The notes beneath the pieces were generated by a model, which had not been told where the DNA came from, ran no database searches, and was given only the letters and a program-made list of their open reading frames with translations. Shown here one piece after another: positions 1-4,687 of a stretch of DNA of 5,777 nt. The stretch spans positions 1 through 5,777 of the forward strand of contig JBJMGI010000042.1 of assembly GCA_045807945.1 (NCBI GenBank), in the 5' to 3' direction. The translations under genes and the position numbers were made by a program. This DNA is from CAVQGF01 sp045807945 (GTDB taxonomy: Bacteria; Acidobacteriota; Terriglobia; Terriglobales; Acidobacteriaceae). Position 1 is the first letter of the stretch. Each line of letters opens with the position of its first letter.

Positions 1-120
1 ACAGCCGCACTGAGGGCGTGCCTAATTATCGCCGGCCTGCCTTATGCAATTGGTGCCGCTTGTTTCGCCACATATACTCTCCGCAAATCACGTGACTCCG
101 CGGCCACACCTAAGGCCTAA
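1..120 (+). CDS. Partial cassette-borne membrane protein, C-terminal 39 residues
   Basis: The 3' end of an open frame enters from the left edge and stops at TAA 118-120. The 39 visible residues are identical, at nucleotide level too, to residues 63-101 of the complete protein encoded at 252-557. They hold that protein's third hydrophobic segment and its polar tail ending SAATPKA. The stop lies just inside the attC R' core (GCCTAAC 115-121), so the TAA is supplied by the recombination site. Whether the upstream part also matches cassette 2 cannot be seen. Function is unknown. Confidence 0.65.
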   Translation, partial: TAALRACLIIAGLPYAIGAACFATYTLRKSRDSAATPKA

Positions 121-141
121 CCAGGCGATGCAGCGAACCGC
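1..141 (+). repeat. Exact direct repeat, copy 1 (partner 438-578)
   Basis: Every base from 1 to 141 equals the base 437 positions further on (438-578). The repeat covers the last 39 codons of the cassette ORF and the left arm of the attC site. Identity stops abruptly at 142 (G) versus 579 (T), inside the attC stem. The left limit is unknown because the window starts there, so the true duplication may be longer. Confidence 0.97.
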
Positions 142-238
142 GCCCCGTTCCGATGCCTAACTTTAGCGTAGTTAGTTCGTCCAGCTTGCGGCCACGTGCG
201 CTCTCGGGCGCGGTCGCTGATCTTGTGTCTCGTTAGGC
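115..238 (+). repeat. attC: attC recombination site 1 (124 bp)
   Basis: The site begins with R' core GCCTAAC (115-121) and ends with R'' core GTTAGGC (232-238). Between them, 127-145 pairs with 206-222 in a long stem. The left arm reads GATgCAGCGaACCGCGCCC, and g130 and a136 have no partner. Two unpaired bases on one arm are the hallmark extrahelical bases by which integrases recognise folded single-stranded attC. The variable loop is about 146-205 and contains a further small inverted repeat. The site follows the stop codon of the preceding ORF directly, as is normal for cassettes. Confidence 0.88.
157..175 (+). repeat. Small inverted repeat in the attC1 loop
   Basis: CTAAC (157-161) and GTTAG (171-175) are reverse complements separated by 9 nt. 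This repeats the core-site motif (GCCTAAC at 155-161) inside the variable loop of attC1. It could be a secondary hairpin tip or the remnant of another core site. The match is short enough to be chance. Confidence 0.4.
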
Positions 239-251
239 CTCTGTCGCGTTG

Positions 252-557
252 ATGCTACTCATTCTACTGCAACTGACCGGTTGGCCTATTCTGATCTTCG
301 CACTTCTGCGGTATCATTGGAGAGTCAGCGCGCGGTGGTCGTATCGGATAGCGATCACTTCTGTTCCTCTGGCTCTCGCAGTCGCTATCGGGTCGAGCGA
401 TTACATTTACGGTCTTCAGGTGCGTGGTATGTCGACTACAGCCGCACTGAGGGCGTGCCTAATTATCGCCGGCCTGCCTTATGCAATTGGTGCCGCTTGT
501 TTCGCCACATATACTCTCCGCAAATCACGTGACTCCGCGGCCACACCTAAGGCCTAA
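252..557 (+). CDS. Cassette-encoded small membrane protein of unknown function (101 aa)
   Basis: The protein is strongly hydrophobic, with three likely membrane segments at about residues 1-20, 31-53 and 64-88, and a short polar tail ending KSRDSAATPKA. A basic stretch (residues 20-31, several Arg) between the first two segments suggests a cytoplasmic loop. I do not recognise a family. The ATG at 252 is chosen; a TTG at 249 would add one residue. No Shine-Dalgarno sequence precedes either. The TAA stop overlaps the attC R' core. The last 39 codons are duplicated exactly at the left edge of the window. As the only ORF spanning a cassette it is probably real, but no function can be assigned. 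Confidence 0.65.
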   Translation: MLLILLQLTGWPILIFALLRYHWRVSARWSYRIAITSVPLALAVAIGSSDYIYGLQVRGMSTTAALRACLIIAGLPYAIGAACFATYTLRKSRDSAATPKA

Positions 558-578
558 CCAGGCGATGCAGCGAACCGC
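438..578 (+). repeat. Exact direct repeat, copy 2 (partner 1-141)
   Basis: This is the second copy of the 141-bp identity, covering codons 63-101 and the stop of the cassette 2 ORF plus the attC2 left arm. To its right the sequence differs from copy 1 until the conserved right attC arm. Confidence 0.97.
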
Positions 579-674
579 TGGCCGTTCCGCGTTCTCACTT
601 GAGATGACCTCCACATTCAACCAGCAGCACCGCGCGCCCTCGCCAGCGGTCGCTGATCTTCGGTCTCGTTAGAT
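552..674 (+). repeat. attC: attC recombination site 2 (123 bp)
   Basis: R' core GCCTAAC (552-558) and R'' core GTTAGAT (668-674) bound the site. The stem pairs 564-582 with 642-658; the left arm is GATgCAGCGaACCGCTGGC, with g567 and a573 extrahelical at the same places as in attC1. R' and R'' are mismatched in their last bases because TTAGAT belongs to the next cassette, as expected for an integrated array. The inner stem pairs differ from attC1 on both arms together (TGGC/GCCA here, GCCC/GGGC there). Confidence 0.9.
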
Positions 675-1125
675 GCTCGCCTCACTCACCATCTTCTGCG
701 CTACCGCCGCCTACGAGCTTCACAGGTTCATTGGTGAGCCGAACGGGCTTCCAGCGATCGCAGCGCTTGTCGCCTATTACCTGACCTCCGCTGCCATTGC
801 GCTCTGGGTCTATGCTGACGCACATCACCGGGGCCGCACGACCGCTTACGACTTTGCGTCCTTCGTCTTCATTCTTTGGCCCGTGCTCGCACCGATTTAC
901 CTCGTGCGGTCACGTGGCGTGAGAGCTTTCGGTCCGGTCGGTGCATTCATCGCGTCGTTCGTCGGAGGTCTTCTCTTCGCGGCGTTTCTTGGTTACCCTG
1001 CTTCGCTCAATCCGTGAGCACGAACGCATCTAACCAGGCGATGCAGCGAACCGCTTTCCGTCCCGTTGCGCACCTCATGCGGCGTGCAAGCTCAGGCAGC
1101 ACCGGTGAGCTTGATCTTTGACGGG
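669..1125 (+). mobile_element. Integron gene cassette 3, complete (457 bp)
   Basis: The cassette runs from T669 to about G1125. Its opening GTTAGAT core (668-674) is the exact reverse complement of ATCTAAC at 1028-1034, the R' core of its own attC. This differs from the GCCTAAC used by cassettes 1 and 2, so the pairing is informative. The single ORF (673-1017) starts inside the core site itself. The right boundary is less certain because attC3 has a degenerate right arm. Confidence 0.82.
673..1017 (+). CDS. Cassette-encoded small membrane protein of unknown function (114 aa)
   Basis: A hydrophobic protein with likely membrane segments at about residues 26-48, 59-78 and 88-108, plus a weaker hydrophobic N-terminus (1-15). 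A polar loop around residues 47-60 (YADAHHRGRTTAYD) followed by a segment rich in Phe, Trp and Pro looks conserved in style with small bacterial integral membrane proteins, but I cannot name a family. The ATG at 673-675 shares its first two bases with the attC2 R'' core (GTTAGAT), leaving only four cassette bases ahead of it, so there is no room for a cassette-borne ribosome binding site. Translation may be leaderless-like or coupled to upstream transcription. The stop lies 10 nt before attC3. Confidence 0.7.
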   Translation: MLASLTIFCATAAYELHRFIGEPNGLPAIAALVAYYLTSAAIALWVYADAHHRGRTTAYDFASFVFILWPVLAPIYLVRSRGVRAFGPVGAFIASFVGGLLFAAFLGYPASLNP

Positions 1126-1131
1126 TTAATC
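1028..1131 (+). repeat. attC: attC recombination site 3, partly degenerate (104 bp)
   Basis: R' core ATCTAAC (1028-1034) begins the site, and the 25 nt at 1030-1054 are identical to 117-141 and 554-578. The best right end is GTTAATC (1125-1131), which departs from GTTRRRY at one position. The stem is weaker: GAT 1040-1042 pairs with ATC 1114-1116, CA with TG, GC with GC, and ACCG 1050-1053 with CGGT 1103-1106. A bulge at t1111 and mismatches opposite 1048-1049 interrupt it. This is probably the distal attC of the array, possibly losing function. Confidence 0.7.
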
Positions 1132-1151
1132 GATACAAGACGCAGCGTCGG

Positions 1152-1808
1152 ATGAAAATTCGTCTCCACCTTCTTGCGACCGGCGTCGCCGCCGTTCTTT
1201 CGCTCTCCGCCAGAGCCGACACGCTCACGTTCACTCCAAGCCCACCTGACCTCGCGGACTTGGATGAAGCGCAGGTTTACACCTGGCGGCTCAGCAACAT
1301 CAACCTCAGCGGTATGACCATTACCGGCGCGCGGCTGACGTTCACTAACATTGCTGTTGGCACTCCACTAGATAATCGTCTTTATCTTCACCTGCTCGAC
1401 ACGGCGAGGTCTGCAGGGGTGGCCAGTTTCAGCGATCAACCTGCGAGCTCCAGCGGGCTCCTCGACGACTTTGTGGATCCCCGCTATCACAGCCAGTCTG
1501 GCTGGCTTGTCCCCACCGGAACGGCCGACACTTTTCTGACCGCGCCCGATGTTCCGATGACTCCGAGTATTCTCCTCTTTAACTTTTCGGCTGCGCAGGT
1601 CCAGGCGCTTTCAACCTACATAGCTAATGGCGGAAATTTCGCGCTTGGCTTCGATCCGGACTCGACTACGGCGCCGGAGAATTTTTTCAATGACGGCGTC
1701 AAGTTTGAGATCTTTACAATGCCTATCCCCGAACCGGGAACAATGGCGTTGCTCGTGTTCGGCGCCGTAGCCCTGATCGCCGCAGGAAAACGAGCGCGAC
1801 CGATCTAA
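1152..1808 (+). CDS. PEP-CTERM sorting-domain exported protein (218 aa)
   Basis: A Sec-type signal peptide covers about residues 1-22 (basic MKIR start, hydrophobic core, cleavage likely after ARA before DTL). The middle is a Thr/Ser/Asp-rich, cysteine-free region that looks like a beta-rich extracellular domain with no recognised family. The C-terminus is a canonical PEP-CTERM signal: PEP at 193-195, a hydrophobic segment from about 198 to 213, then a basic tail GKRARPI. Family knowledge: such tails are processed by exosortase (EpsH) in exopolysaccharide-producing bacteria, and the protein ends at the surface or in the matrix. The gene begins about 20 nt past attC3 and has no Shine-Dalgarno sequence. 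It could be the first fixed gene beyond the array or a last cassette with a decayed attC. Confidence 0.85.
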   Translation: MKIRLHLLATGVAAVLSLSARADTLTFTPSPPDLADLDEAQVYTWRLSNINLSGMTITGARLTFTNIAVGTPLDNRLYLHLLDTARSAGVASFSDQPASSSGLLDDFVDPRYHSQSGWLVPTGTADTFLTAPDVPMTPSILLFNFSAAQVQALSTYIANGGNFALGFDPDSTTAPENFFNDGVKFEIFTMPIPEPGTMALLVFGAVALIAAGKRARPI

Positions 1809-1856
1809 AGACGCCGCGCTGCACGGTCTGCAGATTGTGAAGTAGCGGTCAGCCCT

Positions 1857-1910
1857 AACTAGGATAGGTGCGAGAGCTGCTACTTAGCAGCTTTCTGCTG
1901 TCGCCTTGTT
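1857..1910 (+). terminator. Hairpin after the PEP-CTERM gene: terminator or decayed attC-like site
   Basis: A perfect 7-bp stem, AGCTGCT (1875-1881) with AGCAGCT (1886-1892) around an ACTT loop, lies about 65 nt past the stop and is followed by TTTC. It fits a weak intrinsic terminator for the plus-strand gene, though the U tract is poor. Outside it, AAC (1857-1859) can pair with GTT (1908-1910) and AGG (1861-1863) with CCT (1904-1906). This gives an imperfect long hairpin with attC-like ends. Both readings are tentative. Confidence 0.4.
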
Positions 1911-1989
1911 CTCGCTCGCTCCCGGGAGGGTCGACCGCTAAACACTGCTCCCAGGTCGCGTTCCCAGCCTACCGGCCATAAAACACAAG

Positions 1990-2529
1990 TCACTTCTTTG
2001 AAGTAGCCTTCTTCACGGCGGATTTCTTCACGCTGCTCTTGGAAAGCCCGGCCGCTCCTTCACCCGCGTTACGGCCCTTTTCCAGAAGCGCCCTCGCTGC
2101 GCGGTAATTCGCCATGTGCTCCTCAAGGGGCACGCGCGCAACCGTGCGGCCGATCACGTCAAGAGGGAGGTCCTCCAACCTTTTGAAGCGGACGCAACCT
2201 TTACCCATGTCGAGCTTCTTGCCGCTCTTCTTGTATTCGCCGGTGAACCAGGTGGAGAGAGTGGGATTCATGTAGAGGCCGATGCAGTGAAGCACCATGC
2301 CCGATTTTTGCGACGCGAGCGCAACCAAGGGCAGCGGCACTTTCTTATTCTCGCCGTAGCCCGCGGGGTACAAGGAAAGGGGAACGTACCAGCCGATCAT
2401 CCCGAACTGCATGCCCTCCTCATATCCCTCGGGTAGATTGTCGTTGATCACTTGGCGCACCGCACTGAGCGCGGCGCGGCGATCCGCGGGGAGCGCAGCG
2501 AGGTATTCGGACACGGTGGCAGCTGCCAT
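1990..2529 (-). CDS. DUF1801 (YdhG-like) protein with lysine-rich C-terminal tail (179 aa)
   Basis: Residues 5-150 match my knowledge of the DUF1801 family: TVSEYLAALPADRRAAL near the start, then NLPEGYEEGMQFGMIGWYVP (31-50), SLYPAGY (52-58), LASQKSGM (71-78), and GKKLDMGKGCVRFKRLEDLP (103-122). The fold is small, soluble and cytoplasmic. Relatives include YdhG-like proteins and a Bacillus protein described as a frataxin-like iron chaperone, but the role of this subgroup is not established. Residues 163-179 form a Lys/Ser tail with repeated VKK, like histone-H1-type basic tails, which may bind nucleic acid (inference). The ATG at 2527-2529 suits the family N-terminus. The gene converges on the PEP-CTERM gene and is divergent from the serine hydrolase across 114 bp. 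No clear Shine-Dalgarno sequence is present. Confidence 0.85.
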   Translation of the reverse strand: MAAATVSEYLAALPADRRAALSAVRQVINDNLPEGYEEGMQFGMIGWYVPLSLYPAGYGENKKVPLPLVALASQKSGMVLHCIGLYMNPTLSTWFTGEYKKSGKKLDMGKGCVRFKRLEDLPLDVIGRTVARVPLEEHMANYRAARALLEKGRNAGEGAAGLSKSSVKKSAVKKATSKK

Positions 2530-2627
2530 CTTGGCGATGATATCCGGTCACCCGTGCGGCGGACAAGCCTCGGTGAAAGCTGAAAATGACGAGCGGCCCC
2601 CGTCGGGTGGACGGCGTGACCTGAATC

Positions 2628-2642
2628 AGGCAAGCTTTGCCT
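2628..2642 (+). promoter_or_regulatory. Inverted repeat abutting the serine hydrolase start codon
   Basis: AGGCAA (2628-2633) and TTGCCT (2637-2642) are perfect 6-bp arms around GCT, ending one base before the ATG at 2644. It occupies the place of the ribosome binding site, and AGG is the only Shine-Dalgarno-like element there. It could be an operator or an mRNA hairpin that limits initiation. It is short, so chance is possible. Confidence 0.35.
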
Positions 2643-2643
2643 C

Positions 2644-3855
2644 ATGAAGCAGCGTTGTCTTATCGTGCTGCTGCTCAGCGGCTTTGTTTCTCTAGGTGCC
2701 TCGGCGCCAGAAATTACGCCGACGCGCGAGCAGGTCACAGTCGAAAACTGGGACAAAGGCGGAGCGTTATCGCACTGGGTCTACACGCACATTTCCGACG
2801 TATTCCCCACGGCTACCATACATCGGGCCGGCTCGGTCGTTCCGCTTCCAGTAGAACCTGATGAGCGCATCGGTGCGCTGAACGTCTCAGGTGAGGATGA
2901 GAAGGCGCAAACGCTGGATGAGTATATCAATAACGGCGCCGTGGATGGCTGCATTGTTCTGCACGGCGGCAGGATCGTTTACGAGAAGTATCCGACGATT
3001 GAACCTAACGAGCGTCACCTGATCTACTCGGTCACGAAGGCATTTGTTGCCACAACACTGGCGTTGCTCGAAGACCAGGAGAAGATCGATCTCGAGAAGC
3101 CCGTCGAGACCTATCTGCCTGAGTTGAAAGCAAGCGCGTGGGCGGGTGTGCGGTTGCGCGACGTAGCTGATATGAGATCGGGCGTGGAAGGAGCTGAGAC
3201 CGGTTCGGACGCATATCGCGATCCGGCGCATAAACAGTTTCAGCTGGAAGCGACGCTCGGATGGCAGCCACGCGGCGCACCACAGATCCCTGACGCCGCG
3301 AAGCGTGGCGACTTGTTCGGGCTTCTCGGCGCCTGCAAGCGGGTGAGCCCTCCGGGTGAGAAGTGGGCTTACACGAGCAGTAACACAGCTGTGCTGGGGG
3401 AGGTGATCTCGCGCGTGACCGATAAATCGTTAGCCGATAACATCAGTCAGTTGATCTGGAGCAGAATAGGAGCGGAGCAGGACGCGCTGCTGGTTGAAAA
3501 CGAGAAGAAATTCCCCGTCGCACATGCAGGCATCGCCTGCACCTTGCGCGACCTGGCTCGTTTTGGATTGGCGTTCACGAAGAGTCGCGCCGAACGAGGC
3601 GTGATTCCGGAGCCTGTGATCGAACGCTTCTACACGAGCCGCGGCACGAAGGCGGATGAACATGGGATGCTGCCGTTGACGTATCAGTGGGACTTACTGA
3701 CTGACAAAGGTGAGATGGCAAAAGGCGGCTGGGCCGGCCAGCTACTCTACGTCAATCGAGACAAAGATGTCGTCGTGGCCTACTTCGGCACGAACCTTTC
3801 CGCCGATCCGCCGCTCGAACCGCTTCCGTGTCGGCTAATCGCGAAGGCCTTCTGA
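2644..3855 (+). CDS. Secreted beta-lactamase-family serine hydrolase, NylB-like (403 aa)
   Basis: A signal peptide spans about residues 1-21 with cleavage near ASA; there is no lipobox, so the product should be periplasmic or secreted. The body belongs to the beta-lactamase / penicillin-binding-protein fold (PF00144). SVTK at 129-132 is the SxxK motif, giving Ser129 as nucleophile and Lys132 as base. Y243 in the YTSSN stretch is the second-motif Tyr. GGWAGQ (361-366) sits where the KTG/HxG strand motif lies. The stretch VLHGGRIVYEKY (105-116) and the Y-x-S-x-N-T pattern resemble 6-aminohexanoate-oligomer hydrolases (NylB) and related esterases more than true class C beta-lactamases; length is also close to NylB. 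Substrate is unknown: an amide or ester, and antibiotic resistance should not be inferred. The ATG at 2644 gives a complete signal peptide. It is monocistronic, facing the 4013-4687 gene. Confidence 0.88.
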   Translation: MKQRCLIVLLLSGFVSLGASAPEITPTREQVTVENWDKGGALSHWVYTHISDVFPTATIHRAGSVVPLPVEPDERIGALNVSGEDEKAQTLDEYINNGAVDGCIVLHGGRIVYEKYPTIEPNERHLIYSVTKAFVATTLALLEDQEKIDLEKPVETYLPELKASAWAGVRLRDVADMRSGVEGAETGSDAYRDPAHKQFQLEATLGWQPRGAPQIPDAAKRGDLFGLLGACKRVSPPGEKWAYTSSNTAVLGEVISRVTDKSLADNISQLIWSRIGAEQDALLVENEKKFPVAHAGIACTLRDLARFGLAFTKSRAERGVIPEPVIERFYTSRGTKADEHGMLPLTYQWDLLTDKGEMAKGGWAGQLLYVNRDKDVVVAYFGTNLSADPPLEPLPCRLIAKAF

Positions 3856-3959
3856 ATCGCTCAGGCCCGATTAAGGCTGCGCCAGAAGGAACAGAGGAGA
3901 AGGTCGCAAAACTCGCTATCACGAGTGGATGATGCTTACTTAGCCAGCAGAGTGACGCA

Positions 3960-3982
3960 GCTATACAAGAGTCGCGTATAGC
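3960..3982. terminator. Possible bidirectional terminator hairpin between convergent genes
   Basis: GCTATAC (3960-3966) and GTATAGC (3976-3982) form a perfect 7-bp stem around a 9-nt loop. It lies between the serine hydrolase stop (3855) and the stop of the minus-strand gene (4013), where a shared terminator would be expected. No T run follows directly on either strand (TTTT appears only about 18 nt further on +), so the call is weak. Confidence 0.35.
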
Positions 3983-4012
3983 AACTCTGTGCACCAACAG
4001 TTTTAAGATCTC

Positions 4013-4687
4013 TCAGGCGCGCCGCAGCCGCCGTCGCATTGCCACCAGTCCGCCGGCCGACGTGGCGAAGAGCGCGATCGACGAGCCGTTCTCCGGGACC
4101 CCCTGCGCGGGCGCGGCGATAAAACTGTGATTGTCGGATTCGAAAGGTCCGCCGAAAGTGACACGCGAAATCGTGGAGCCAGCAGTGGCGAAGAAGTTCA
4201 CGTAGAAATACTTTTCGCTCGAGTTCAAGCCGCCGTTGTTCGGGTTGCCGTTGTAAGTGCTCGGAAGGGCACTGAAGGTCGAGACGTCGTAGGTGCCGAG
4301 CAGCGTGTTGCTCGGATCATAGAAGCTGAGAAGGTCGCTGTTTGGACCAGCCGCGCTCCACCAGAGCCCGAAGAAAATGGCGGGTTGTGCGAGGACCAAA
4401 GCGGCGCCTGGGCCACCAGGTGTCGGGGTGAAGTAGGAGCCGGCACCACCCGCACCTCCGAAGAGATCCGCGGGCTTGATGTTGTAGTTGCCGCTGTAGG
4501 TGCCAATCGCGCTGCTGGCGTTAAAGCTGTTAAAATTTTGCGTGGTTGCCCCAACGACAGAGGTCTGCTGCACGCCGGGCGCTTCGACCGTGTAGGTGAT
4601 GCCGGCTTCGGCTGAGTGGGAGAGGGTGAGGAAGGTGACGACGCAAAGCAGAAACACTGGCGCTCTGTGAAAATTCCGGGAGATCAT
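4013..4687 (-). CDS. Exported protein with VPDSG/PEP-CTERM-like sorting tail (224 aa)
   Basis: A signal peptide covers residues 1-28 (basic start, hydrophobic core from 11, likely cleavage after AEA). The mature part is Gly/Ser/Asn/aromatic rich. Its FGLWWSA (106-112), LLSFYD (119-124), YFYVNFFA (160-167) and FESDNHSF (182-189) match a recurring beta-sandwich pattern seen in PEP-CTERM proteins of several phyla (from memory). The C-terminus reads VPENGSS (197-203), a hydrophobic stretch to about 216, then RRRLRRA. This is close to the VPDSG-CTERM signal (TIGR03778), a PEP-CTERM relative. The product is probably surface or matrix attached through an exosortase; its ligand is unknown. The ATG at 4685-4687 completes the signal peptide; no clear Shine-Dalgarno sequence is seen. 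Confidence 0.82.
   Translation of the reverse strand: MISRNFHRAPVFLLCVVTFLTLSHSAEAGITYTVEAPGVQQTSVVGATTQNFNSFNASSAIGTYSGNYNIKPADLFGGAGGAGSYFTPTPGGPGAALVLAQPAIFFGLWWSAAGPNSDLLSFYDPSNTLLGTYDVSTFSALPSTYNGNPNNGGLNSSEKYFYVNFFATAGSTISRVTFGGPFESDNHSFIAAPAQGVPENGSSIALFATSAGGLVAMRRRLRRA

Larger units (their letters stand above)
1..232 (+). mobile_element. Integron gene cassette 1, 3' part only
   Basis: This is the right-hand end of a gene cassette whose start lies left of the window. It holds the last 39 codons of an ORF followed by an attC site. The cassette boundary is placed at G232^T233, the usual cleavage point in the GTTRRRY core (established for integron integrases). Its first 141 bp are identical to the corresponding part of cassette 2, so two adjacent cassettes carry the same gene end. 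Because the cassette start is not visible, its core-site match cannot be tested here. The orientation (gene, then attC, both on +) puts any attI and integrase to the left. Confidence 0.75.
233..668 (+). mobile_element. Integron gene cassette 2, complete (436 bp)
   Basis: The cassette runs from T233 (after the G of the attC1 core) to G668 (first base of the attC2 R'' core). Its opening bases TTAGGC, preceded by the conserved G, are the reverse complement of GCCTAAC at 552-558, the R' core of its own attC. That is what excision as a circle with an intact attC requires. It contains one ORF (252-557) that starts 19 nt inside the boundary and ends on the attC. No internal promoter was recognised, so expression would depend on read-through from the left. 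Confidence 0.85.

Noticed and set aside
481..672. 63-codon frame ending at the cassette 2/3 junction
   Set aside because: It overlaps the end of the 252-557 gene and otherwise translates attC2; the NQAMQRTA stretch comes from the recombination site.
876..1121. 81-codon plus-strand frame across attC3
   Set aside because: Out-of-frame shadow of the 673-1017 gene that runs on through attC3; Arg/Ser-rich with no protein-like features.
1007..1234. Minus-strand 75-codon frame over attC3 and the PEP-CTERM start
   Set aside because: Antisense shadow; Arg-rich composition and conflict with a clear signal-peptide coding start on the other strand.
1919..1928. 10-bp palindrome CTCCCGGGAG
   Set aside because: Perfect, but short and without loop or T tract; likely chance in GC-rich intergenic DNA.
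2116..2436. 106-codon plus-strand frame antisense to the DUF1801 gene
   Set aside because: The opposite strand carries a clear family match over its whole length.
3867..3875. GATTAAG as the R' partner of the attC3 end GTTAATC
   Set aside because: It lacks the essential AAC, has no attC arm next to it, and lies beyond two genes on different strands.
4127..4615. 162-codon plus-strand frame antisense to the VPDSG-like gene
   Set aside because: The minus strand has both a signal peptide and a sorting tail in frame; the plus frame has neither.
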